A stretch of 36,643 bases of DNA, from the NCBI GenBank assembly GCA_943359595.1, contig CALRIA010000005.1, positions 1 through 36,643 on the forward strand, in the 5' to 3' direction. Source of the stretch: Candidatus Magasanikiibacteriota bacterium (GTDB taxonomy: Bacteria > Patescibacteriota > Patescibacteriia > Magasanikbacterales > GWA2-37-8). This document shows, in pieces, positions 14,920-21,704 of this stretch (position 1 is its first letter; each line of letters begins with the position of its first letter). The notes beneath the pieces are model-generated. The model had not been told where the DNA came from, searched no databases, and saw only the letters and a program-made list of their open reading frames with translations. Both the position numbers and the translations under genes were made by a program.

Positions 14920-15363
14920 TTACCCTATACCTGCGAAGAAGTGGTTGAGGTAAGCGAGACTGCGAGCGAGTTCTTCCTTCAGCTCGTCATAACCTTCTTG
15001 GCCGGCGTAGTAGGCGACCAAGCCGTGAAACTGCTGATGTCGAAACTCGACATAGTCAACCAAGATTGCCCGTGGCACTTCTTCCAATTCTTGCCTGAGC
15101 GTTTGCACACAACGCCCCTTTTGGCCGGCGCGCTGGACGAATTCGCGCACCTCATGACGCAGGATGTGGTCGCGAAACGCTTCCGGCACTTCCGCCGAGA
15201 TGAAGAGAAACGCGCTCTTGGGAAAGCCGACGAAGTACTTGAGGTCGGTCAATTCGGGATCGGGACTCAGAACGTGGTAGCCGTATTGAGCACCGTCTAC
15301 CTCGAGAACACCTTCCTCTACGATGAACGGTTTGGCCCAATCGGGCGGCTGCGAAATGAGCAT
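14920..15363 (-). CDS. GC-rich orphan protein with HExxE-like motif
   Basis: The 147-residue product begins at ATG 15363, 7 bases after a clear GGAGG SD; an in-frame start at 15426 would run through the promoter and is rejected. The centre has FRDHILRHEVREFVQRAG (residues 63-80) with H66, H70, E71 and E74, and later FRHQQFHGL (H109, H113). These might bind a metal, but this is not a standard HExxH. No signal peptide. The gene is sharply GC-rich (39 of 60 bases at 15121-15180 are G or C), unlike the AT-rich surroundings, and has its own promoter and long terminator. It looks transferred. An open frame on plus over the same stretch is a GC artefact. Confidence 0.7.
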   Translation of the reverse strand: MLISQPPDWAKPFIVEEGVLEVDGAQYGYHVLSPDPELTDLKYFVGFPKSAFLFISAEVPEAFRDHILRHEVREFVQRAGQKGRCVQTLRQELEEVPRAILVDYVEFRHQQFHGLVAYYAGQEGYDELKEELARSLAYLNHFFAGIG

Positions 15364-15398
15364 GTTTACCTCCGTAACTGTTGAGAGAATGAGATGAT

Positions 15399-15426
15399 AA
15401 AATAGCAAAATATGAAAAAAAGTCAA
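15399..15426 (-). promoter_or_regulatory. Promoter of the 147-residue gene
   Basis: Minus strand TTGACT (15421-15426), 16-base spacer, TATTTT (15399-15404), giving a leader of about 30 nt. It starts 16 bases beyond the tRNA operon terminator. Confidence 0.7.
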
Positions 15427-15441
15427 CCCCCGCCATATTAA

Positions 15442-15470
15442 AAAAATACGATCAGACTAATCGTATTTTT
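15442..15470. terminator. Terminator of the tRNA operon
   Basis: Perfect 11-bp stem (AAAAATACGAT/ATCGTATTTTT) with a 7-base loop and T-runs on both strands, placed after tRNA-Arg on minus. Confidence 0.85.
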
Positions 15471-15512
15471 GTGTGCGATTATACGCCTCCCGTTTTTCGG
15501 AAAGTGTTATCG

Positions 15513-15587
15513 TGGTGCACCCATTAGGAGTCGAACCTAAATTTTCGGCTTCGCAGGCCAATGTCCTATCCATTGAACGATAGGTGC
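15513..15587 (-). tRNA. tRNA-Arg(GCG), CCA encoded
   Basis: Cloverleaf seen on minus: acceptor GCACCTA/TGGGTGC (one T-G pair), D-stem GTTC/GGAC, anticodon stem TTGGC/GCCGA with loop CTGCGAA, a 4-nt variable loop, and T arm TTAGG/CCTAA with loop TTCGACT; discriminator A followed by an encoded CCA. The anticodon reads GCG, which decodes CGC and CGU as Arg. Most bacteria instead use ACG (A34 edited to inosine by TadA), so this is unusual. It lies 14 bases after the 15602-16105 gene and probably shares its transcript. Confidence 0.9.
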
Positions 15588-15601
15588 GGAATTTCTTACA
15601 A

Positions 15602-16105
15602 CTAAATTTTCATTATCCTACCCATTCGTTCGCTCAAAGGCTCTTCTTCTTGGTCTAAATCTTCTTCCATATATAGAGCTAAGTATTCTCGAATTGGCAT
15701 TGGATCATAATCATACAATGGAACCTGAATACGATGATTCAGCACACTATTTTGTGCAAAATACAGATTTTTGGTAAATGGCGGGTTGTATATAAGCCAA
15801 AAATTAGTTAATTCACTATAGCGATAGTACTTTTTTCCGATTACTACCCCTGTATTGGTAATAGCAAAATATACATCCATCGGAGCTACCATATCTTGCA
15901 TAAACAAAATTATTCCAAACAAGACTGTAATTAGCGCGAATAGATAGTTGGCTGATAATATTGCATAAACGGCTAGAGCAATCCCGATCGCTCCCATCAC
16001 CCAATACCATTGTTGGCCTCTTTCGTGCTGTTCATATTCCTTTACCGTCCACTCGTATTGAACTTCACCAATATTGATATCCTCTTTTAAAATATTTTTT
16101 GGCAT
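15602..16105 (-). CDS. Membrane protein between two tRNAs
   Basis: The 167-residue product starts at ATG 16105 (MPKNILKEDINIGEVQYEW). An in-frame upstream start at 16159 would run through tRNA-Val and is rejected. A pair of close hydrophobic segments (WVMGAIGIALAVYAILSANY and LFALITVLFGIILFMQD, about residues 35-75) anchors it, followed by a cytosolic-looking domain (DVYFAITNTGVVIGKKYYRY, RIQVPLYDYDPMPIREYLAL) that reminds me of PH-like membrane-protein domains, ending in an acidic tail. I cannot assign a family. It lies between tRNA-Val and tRNA-Arg in one presumed operon. Confidence 0.8.
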   Translation of the reverse strand: MPKNILKEDINIGEVQYEWTVKEYEQHERGQQWYWVMGAIGIALAVYAILSANYLFALITVLFGIILFMQDMVAPMDVYFAITNTGVVIGKKYYRYSELTNFWLIYNPPFTKNLYFAQNSVLNHRIQVPLYDYDPMPIREYLALYMEEDLDQEEEPLSERMGRIMKI

Positions 16106-16123
16106 AAAAAAATTTTTAATCCG

Positions 16124-16197
16124 TGGATGATACTGGATTTGAACCAGTGACCTTTGCAATGTGAATGCAACGCTCTAACCAGCTGAGCTAATCATCC
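16124..16197 (-). tRNA. tRNA-Val(CAC)
   Basis: Cloverleaf on minus: acceptor GGATGAT/ATCATCC, D arm GCTCAGCTGGTTAGAGC, anticodon stem TTGCA/TGCAA with loop TTCACAT (anticodon CAC, reads GUG), T arm ACTGG/CCAGT with loop TTCAAAT, discriminator A. The next bases are CGG, so CCA is not encoded here, in contrast to the nearby tRNA-Arg. Confidence 0.92.
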
Positions 16198-16216
16198 TTG
16201 ATTAGAGGTCAGAATT

Positions 16217-16245
16217 ACTCTACCATAAACAAAAAAAGAAATCAA
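16217..16245 (-). promoter_or_regulatory. Promoter of the tRNA-Val / membrane protein / tRNA-Arg unit
   Basis: Minus strand TTGATT (16240-16245), 17-base spacer, TAGAGT (16217-16222). The predicted start is a few bases before the 5' end of tRNA-Val. It is divergent from the LCP gene promoter. Confidence 0.65.
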
Positions 16246-16255
16246 CCCCGATATG

Positions 16256-16284
16256 TTGCTTTTTATGTTATTTTGTGATACAAT
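16256..16284 (+). promoter_or_regulatory. Promoter of the LCP-der-pth unit, near-leaderless
   Basis: Plus strand TTGCTT (16256-16261), 17-base spacer, TACAAT (16279-16284). The expected start near 16291 is only about 5 bases before the ATG at 16296. Confidence 0.7.
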
Positions 16285-16295
16285 TTTCCTACTAT

Positions 16296-17789
16296 ATGTC
16301 AATGAACGAGCCAATAAATCTATTGGAACCACAAGGTTTGGAATTAGACGAACCTAAACCAAAAAAGAAAAAATTATTTTGGCTATTTTTTATTATTATT
16401 GGACTTTTGTCCATTGTCGGTTGCAATACTTACCGCAACTACTCACTTGCAAAATGGTCTGATGATCCAGCCAACTATGATCTGAAGACTTTACAGCCAA
16501 AAAATGTTGGTATTTTACAAACAGTCAAAAATTTTATCTTTCACGCGGACAATGTCCTTGAAGGACAGAAAGACGACCGTATAAATATTTTATTGTTAGG
16601 TATTGGCGGGGCAGGCCATGACGGACCTTATCTAACTGATACCAATATTATACTAAGTATTAAACCTAGTACCAATGAAGTAGCCATGACCTCTATCCCT
16701 CGTGATTTAGGTGTAAATATCGGCAGTCACGGTGTTAGAAAAATAAATTCAGCTGACTCATTTGGTGAAGCGGAAACCGCTGGAGCTGGCGGAGAATATG
16801 CTCGTCAAATTTTTGAAAAAACTTTTGGTATAGATATACCCTATTATGCACGTGTAGATTTTACCGCTTTTCAAGAAATCATCGACGAGGTTGGTGGAGT
16901 AACGGTGAATGTACCACGTTCATTTGTTGATTATGAATTCCCTGGTCCAAATTTTTCTTATCGTACTTTAACTTTTAATGCTGGTGTGCAGGCAATGACT
17001 GGTGATCGCGCATTAGATTTTGCTCGTTCACGTCATGGCAACAATGGAGAAGGTTCAGATTTTTCGCGCTCTCACCGCCAACAGCTGATGATTTCGGCAT
17101 TAAAGGAAAAATTACTTTCTGTTGGCACTTATACCAATCCAATTCGAGTTCAAAGTATCTTACAATCTCTATCCACTCATATTACTACCAACCTCAATTT
17201 TGGTCAGATGATGTATCTAGCCAATCTGGCCAAAGATGCCGATAAAAATATAAAAATGTTAGTGCTGGACAATTCAGAAACTGGATTTTTAAAATCTTAT
17301 ATCGCTGATAGTGGCGCCTATATTTTGGCCCCCCGCACCAATAACTTTGATAATATCAATTTGGCTATCCAAAATGTCTTTGATAACAACCAAGTCAAAA
17401 TTGTCCAGAATTTGTCTACTGAAAATAAATCTATTTTCCCAACCGGAAAAATTCAAATCTTAAATGGAACTTGGCGAGCTGGTCTAGCGGCTAAATATCA
17501 ACAAGATTTACAGGAGAAGGGTTTTTCGACCTTACCAGCGGCCAACAGCCCAAAACGTCCAATTGATGCGACTACTATATATATAGTAAATCCAAAACTT
17601 TCCAACGATATAGTGCTAGCAATACAAAAAGAAATTACCGCCAAGGTGGAAAAGGGCTTGCCAGAATGGATAAAAAATGGTAGTACTAACGTAAATTCTA
17701 GCACTGAACAGTCCAATCCAAATTTAAAATTTAATACAGAAGCCGATATACTGATTATATTAGGGTCGGACTTAAGTGATAATAAATAA
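16296..17789 (+). CDS. LytR-CpsA-Psr (LCP) family cell-envelope protein
   Basis: LCP proteins transfer polymers from undecaprenyl carriers to the cell wall or surface. The 497-residue product has a cytosolic Pro/Lys-rich N-terminus, one membrane segment (residues ~27-43, ending IVGC), then an extracellular LCP domain: DDRINILLLGIGG, TDTNIILSI, SIPRDLGVNI with the conserved Arg that binds pyrophosphate, INSADSFGEAE, VDFTAFQEIIDEVGGVTVNV and DFARSRHG. A LytR_C domain follows (IQILNGTWRAGLAAKYQQDL). ATG 16302 is an alternative start. The mRNA would be nearly leaderless. der follows 4 bases after its stop, an odd partner that suggests simple operon packing. Confidence 0.93.
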   Translation: MSMNEPINLLEPQGLELDEPKPKKKKLFWLFFIIIGLLSIVGCNTYRNYSLAKWSDDPANYDLKTLQPKNVGILQTVKNFIFHADNVLEGQKDDRINILLLGIGGAGHDGPYLTDTNIILSIKPSTNEVAMTSIPRDLGVNIGSHGVRKINSADSFGEAETAGAGGEYARQIFEKTFGIDIPYYARVDFTAFQEIIDEVGGVTVNVPRSFVDYEFPGPNFSYRTLTFNAGVQAMTGDRALDFARSRHGNNGEGSDFSRSHRQQLMISALKEKLLSVGTYTNPIRVQSILQSLSTHITTNLNFGQMMYLANLAKDADKNIKMLVLDNSETGFLKSYIADSGAYILAPRTNNFDNINLAIQNVFDNNQVKIVQNLSTENKSIFPTGKIQILNGTWRAGLAAKYQQDLQEKGFSTLPAANSPKRPIDATTIYIVNPKLSNDIVLAIQKEITAKVEKGLPEWIKNGSTNVNSSTEQSNPNLKFNTEADILIILGSDLSDNK

Positions 17790-17793
17790 TAAT

Positions 17794-19164
17794 ATGGCCA
17801 CACTTGCAAAAATAGTTGACCTCGAATTGCCTACCATCGCGTTAGTTGGCCGAGTAAATGTAGGAAAATCTACTCTATTCAATCGCCTCACTGAAAGTGA
17901 CAAAGCGTTGGTTTCAGATATCCCCGGCACTACTCGCACCCGTAATGAAGGCAAGTGTATTTGGCGTGGCCGACATATTCGTATTGTGGATACTGGTGGT
18001 CTGACATTTTCTGATGATGTACCTTTGGAAGAAGATATTATCAAACAAACTGAAGCAGCTCTTAAAGAAGCCGACGTAATTGTGTTTGTTACTGATATCA
18101 AAGATGGTCTGTTACCTCAAGAAAAAGAACTGGCCAAACTTTTATTACAAAAGAAAAAAGATTGTCCAGTAATTTTAGTAGCCAATAAAGCCGACAACCC
18201 AGTAGAGCACTCTCTGAAATATGAACGTGAATGGCTAAAACTTGGTTTTGGACAACCAATCGCTATCTCCGCTCAAAATGGTTCCGGATTGGGAGATCTA
18301 ATGGAACAAATTTTTTCATATTTAAAAAAGACTAAGAAAAAACCTCAATTATTACCAGATATAGAACCTATAAAAGTGGCTTTACTTGGCAAACCAAATG
18401 TGGGTAAATCCTCTCTCTTCAATAAATTAATCGGTGAAGATCGAGTGATTGTCAGCGACATGCCTCATACTACTCGTGAGCCACACGATACTTTGGTGGA
18501 AGTTGATGGTGAACATATTTTGTTTATTGATACCGCCGGTATTCGTCGCAAAGCCAAAGTATCTGGCCTGCTTGAACGTGTAGGCATAGGCAAAAGTATC
18601 GAGATCATGAAGCGCGCTGACATTGTTTTATTTTTACTCGACACTTCCTCTCCAATTACTGACCAAGATCAACAACTCGGTGGTTTGTTGCGTGAAAGTA
18701 CCAAGAGTGTGATTATAGTAGTCAATAAATGGGACTTGAGTGAAGACAACACCGATTCTTTCCGCAACGATGTCAAAGAAAAAATCATGAAATATTTCCC
18801 GCATATCGCCTATGCTCCAATTGCTTTTGTGAGCTCCAAAACTAGCTACCGTATTCACCAACTTTTCCCATTAATCAAACAGGCTTGGGAAGAACGTCAT
18901 ACTGAACTCTCCGAAGAAGTTTGTGAAGAATTTATTCGCCATGTTACCAAAGACCATCTACCATCTCGCGGCAAAGGTGTAAATCATCCAAAGATTTTGG
19001 GCTTCCGCCAAATAAATTTCAACCCTCCAATTTTTGAATTATTTATCAAATACAAAACTTCGCTTAATATTTCTTATGTTCATTATTTAGAAAATCGTTT
19101 GCGTGAACAATACAGTTTTTTTGCCGCACCGATTGTGATTAAACTAACGAAGACCAGAAGATAA
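17794..19164 (+). CDS. der: Ribosome biogenesis GTPase Der (EngA)
   Basis: Tandem-domain GTPase needed to mature the 50S subunit. The 456-residue product has two G domains: P loops GRVNVGKS (residues 19-26) and GKPNVGKS (~199), DTGG and DTAG switch II motifs, NKAD and NKWD specificity motifs, then the C-terminal KH-like domain (PKILGFRQINFNPPIFELF, YLENRLREQYSF). I chose ATG 17794 (MATLAK); an in-frame start at 17776 would overlap the LCP gene. No SD is present; the gene is likely co-transcribed with the LCP gene and pth. Confidence 0.98.
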   Translation: MATLAKIVDLELPTIALVGRVNVGKSTLFNRLTESDKALVSDIPGTTRTRNEGKCIWRGRHIRIVDTGGLTFSDDVPLEEDIIKQTEAALKEADVIVFVTDIKDGLLPQEKELAKLLLQKKKDCPVILVANKADNPVEHSLKYEREWLKLGFGQPIAISAQNGSGLGDLMEQIFSYLKKTKKKPQLLPDIEPIKVALLGKPNVGKSSLFNKLIGEDRVIVSDMPHTTREPHDTLVEVDGEHILFIDTAGIRRKAKVSGLLERVGIGKSIEIMKRADIVLFLLDTSSPITDQDQQLGGLLRESTKSVIIVVNKWDLSEDNTDSFRNDVKEKIMKYFPHIAYAPIAFVSSKTSYRIHQLFPLIKQAWEERHTELSEEVCEEFIRHVTKDHLPSRGKGVNHPKILGFRQINFNPPIFELFIKYKTSLNISYVHYLENRLREQYSFFAAPIVIKLTKTRR

Positions 19165-19181
19165 TTTACCGCTTAGAAATT

Positions 19182-19721
19182 ATGAAATTAATTGTTGGCT
19201 TAGGAAATCCAGGAAAAGAATTTGAAATCACTCGGCACAATGCCGGCTGGTTGACTTTGGATAGATTTACAAAAGCCGAAAATTTATCTTCCAAAAAGTC
19301 TTCAAAATTACAGGCTGAAATTTTTGATTATAAAGTTGGACGCAACAAAGTTGTCTTGGCCAAACCGCAAACTTTCATGAATAACTCTGGAATCTCAGCC
19401 AATATCATGTTAAATTTTTTCCGTCTCACTGCCAAAGATATTGTAGTCGTTCACGACGACAAGGATATTCCGGTTGGAGAAATTCGTGTGCAAACCAATC
19501 GTGGTCCAGCTGGACACAACGGTATTAAATCCATCATCGAGCATATCGGTACCCAAGATTTTACTCGTATTCGTATCGGCGTTGGTCCAATTGAAAAAGA
19601 AAAAATAGAAGAAATCAGTAATTTTGTTTTAAACAAATTTACTAAAGAAGAATTCAAACTTCTGCAAATTGCTATGGACAATGCGGCGATGGAAATAAAA
19701 AGATTGTCAGCGATTGAATAA
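19182..19721 (+). CDS. pth: Peptidyl-tRNA hydrolase
   Basis: Releases tRNA from peptidyl-tRNA that has dropped off the ribosome. The 179 residues show the opening MKLIVGLGNPGKEFEITRHN with the catalytic His at residue 19, LAKPQTFMNNSG, VVHDDKDIPVGEIR with the catalytic Asp region, and GPAGHNGIKSI followed by RIRIGVG. It follows der by 17 bases and ends at terminator 19741-19768. Confidence 0.98.
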   Translation: MKLIVGLGNPGKEFEITRHNAGWLTLDRFTKAENLSSKKSSKLQAEIFDYKVGRNKVVLAKPQTFMNNSGISANIMLNFFRLTAKDIVVVHDDKDIPVGEIRVQTNRGPAGHNGIKSIIEHIGTQDFTRIRIGVGPIEKEKIEEISNFVLNKFTKEEFKLLQIAMDNAAMEIKRLSAIE

Positions 19722-19740
19722 TAAAAAAATAAGTTTATAA

Positions 19741-19768
19741 AAATACCATAAATTATTATGGTATTTTT
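19741..19768 (+). terminator. Terminator after pth
   Basis: Perfect 12-bp stem AAAATACCATAA/TTATGGTATTTT with a 4-base loop, followed by more T. Ends the LCP-der-pth unit. Confidence 0.85.
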
Positions 19769-19788
19769 TTATAAAACAATAAATATGA

Positions 19789-19794
19789 TATAAT
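19789..19794 (+). promoter_or_regulatory. -10 box of dprA, leaderless
   Basis: TATAAT lies 8 bases before the dprA ATG at 19803, within ATATGATATAATTATAAC; TG one base before TATAAT makes it an extended -10. The -35 position falls in the preceding terminator T-tract and is poor. The mRNA would start within about 2 bases of the ATG. Confidence 0.55.
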
Positions 19795-19802
19795 TATAAC
19801 TT

Positions 19803-20882
19803 ATGAATTATCACGCTTGGCTCGCCCACTTTCCTAAAATAACTTACAAACGTTACTCTGCTTTAAAAACGTATTTTTTTGATTTTAAAAATTTACATGA
19901 TACCGAATTAGATGAATTGCTCAAAGCTGGTTTGGAAGAAAATATCGCCTCAGAATTTTTGACCTGGCGTGATAAAAATCCGATTGAAAAAATTTTAGAA
20001 AATTTGGCCAAAGAAAATATTCAAACTGTGTCGCTAGGTGATGCCGACTACCCTGCTCTACTATCGGAAATTACCGATCCGCCACATACTCTTTTTTATC
20101 GTGGCACTTTGCCCCCAACTGAAATGCCAACACTCGCCGTAGTTGGCACTAGACGGATGACCACTTATGGCAAAATGATCTGTGAAGATTTGGTAATGCC
20201 TCTAGCTCGCCAAGGAGTGCTAATTGTTAGTGGACTAGCACTCGGTATTGATGGTGTTGCACACAGTACAGCGCTTACAGCTAATGGCGTAACGATGGCA
20301 GTATTGGGTTCCGGCATTGACCGTCTATGTGTCTATCCTTATGCCCACAAACAATTATCAGAAAAAATAATCACTGCTGGCGGATCACTTATTTCCGAAT
20401 ATCCGCCCGGATTTTTACCGACTCAATATTCTTTTCCAGCCCGTAATCGCATCGTTGCTGGACTGAGTCTGGGAACATTAGTTATTGAAGCGCCAATCAA
20501 ATCCGGTGCTCTTATCACCGCACGCTGTGCCCTTGATTATAATCGTGAAGTCATGGCTGTACCACATGCGATCATCTCGCCGACTGGTGCCGGACCAAAC
20601 AATCTCATTAAATTCGGCGCCAAGATGATAACTGAACCAAACGATATTTTAGAAGCGCTAAATTTGCAGACTATTAAACAAATAATCCCAACCAATCAAC
20701 CAATCGGCGATAACCAAACTGAAGAAAAAATTCTCAAACATTTAAGCAGAGAATCAAAAAATATTAATCAAATTATTTTAGAAAGTCAACTGAATAGCTC
20801 TACAATTAGTTCCACTTTAATACTAATGGAAATCAAGGGATCAATAAAAAATTTAGGAGGAATGAACTATATAAGAAAATAA
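19803..20882 (+). CDS. dprA: DNA-processing protein DprA
   Basis: Loads RecA on incoming single-stranded DNA during natural transformation. The 359 residues contain an N-terminal helical region, the Rossmann-type DprA core (DADYPALLSEITDPPHTLFYRG, AVVGTRRMTTYG, VSGLALGIDGVAHSTAL, VLGSGIDRLCVYPYAH, EYPPGFLPTQYSFPARNRI, VIEAPIKSGALITARCALD) and a C-terminal winged-helix-like segment. Presence fits a natural-competence lifestyle, often proposed for these bacteria. The mRNA is probably leaderless. It converges on the gene at 20894-21613, with an AT palindrome (around 20879-20900) between them as a possible weak two-way terminator. Confidence 0.97.
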   Translation: MNYHAWLAHFPKITYKRYSALKTYFFDFKNLHDTELDELLKAGLEENIASEFLTWRDKNPIEKILENLAKENIQTVSLGDADYPALLSEITDPPHTLFYRGTLPPTEMPTLAVVGTRRMTTYGKMICEDLVMPLARQGVLIVSGLALGIDGVAHSTALTANGVTMAVLGSGIDRLCVYPYAHKQLSEKIITAGGSLISEYPPGFLPTQYSFPARNRIVAGLSLGTLVIEAPIKSGALITARCALDYNREVMAVPHAIISPTGAGPNNLIKFGAKMITEPNDILEALNLQTIKQIIPTNQPIGDNQTEEKILKHLSRESKNINQIILESQLNSSTISSTLILMEIKGSIKNLGGMNYIRK

Positions 20883-20893
20883 AAAAATATTTT

Positions 20894-21613
20894 TTATTTC
20901 TTTCTACCAAGCAATTTTTCTAAAAACGTTAGCTTTTCACCAGATTTTAGAGGTGCCAACGAATGAATATTTTCTTTTATTTTTACACTAGAAACTATCG
21001 TAACATTTTCTCCTTGACGACGACCTTGACCAACTTTATTTACCAAAGTTATTTCTACCAATGGACGTTCTTTGCCAATTGCAACCCTCATTTCAAAAGT
21101 GATTTCAGCCAACCTCTGAGCACCAGCTTGCATTTTTTTCATATCCAAAATCCCTCCCATTTCATTTTCTCCACCCAATAAACTTTCGATAAAAAGTTCA
21201 CAGCCAGCTTCGTCTCTAAACTGTCTCATCCCTATATCACGAGTAAAAAGGGATTTTATTTGGTCTTCTTCACCTGTGGCTACCGCTCTAAAAATTTCAT
21301 CCATTTCAACTCTACGAGCTTTGTCCAACCGCTCTTGCCGATCTTGATACTGTTGCTGTCTTACACCACTAGACGCTTTTTGTACCGCCTGCAATGCGGC
21401 TTGTATCTGAGCCACATCAAGTTCAACCACTGTATTTTTTCTTACCATGTTCACTATCGGTGTTTGATCATCATCACTCAAAGGGGCGCCCTGAGGAGCG
21501 CTAGAAACATCAAAAAATCTAACTGGCCCAGAGAGATCATCATCGATCTCATCACCAGTTTTTGACATTTCCCAATTCGCCATATCCCCTTTTCCTTTTT
21601 CTTTTTCTACCAT
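20894..21613 (-). CDS. Unrecognised 239-residue soluble protein
   Basis: I recognise no family. The N-terminal ~85 residues are polar and low in structure (DEIDDDLSGPVRFFD); a helical, Gln/Arg-rich stretch follows (residues ~70-105, IQAALQAVQKASSG, RQQQYQDRQERLDKARRVEM), which could be a coiled coil. A compact C-terminal part of about 130 residues ends GEKLTFLEKLLGRKK. No signal peptide or membrane segment. The first ATG (21613) and a later one at 21583 (MANWEM) are both possible starts. It is transcribed divergently from topA, and no clear promoter was found in the AT-rich gap. Confidence 0.75.
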   Translation of the reverse strand: MVEKEKGKGDMANWEMSKTGDEIDDDLSGPVRFFDVSSAPQGAPLSDDDQTPIVNMVRKNTVVELDVAQIQAALQAVQKASSGVRQQQYQDRQERLDKARRVEMDEIFRAVATGEEDQIKSLFTRDIGMRQFRDEAGCELFIESLLGGENEMGGILDMKKMQAGAQRLAEITFEMRVAIGKERPLVEITLVNKVGQGRRQGENVTIVSSVKIKENIHSLAPLKSGEKLTFLEKLLGRKK

Positions 21614-21654
21614 ATAAAATATATAATAATCTATTCACAAATTTTACCACAAAA

Positions 21655-21683
21655 TTGACATTTTAGTCAAAATCCGCTATCTT
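21655..21683 (+). promoter_or_regulatory. Promoter of topA
   Basis: Perfect TTGACA (21655-21660), 17-base spacer, TATCTT (21678-21683). The expected start is near 21690. The AAGGAGG at 21684-21690 therefore lies at or before the transcription start and is 14 bases from the ATG, so it is probably not a working SD. Confidence 0.8.
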
Positions 21684-21704
21684 AAGGAGGAAAAATAAAA
21701 AAAT

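Noticed and set aside
14941-15384. 147-codon plus-strand frame antisense to the GC-rich orphan
   Set aside because: It has no SD or promoter, while the minus gene has GGAGG, a TTGACT/TATTTT promoter and a matching terminator. Long antisense frames are expected in GC-rich DNA.
21684-21690. AAGGAGG as an SD for topA
   Set aside because: It is 14 bases from the ATG and lies at or before the predicted transcription start (-10 box ends at 21683).
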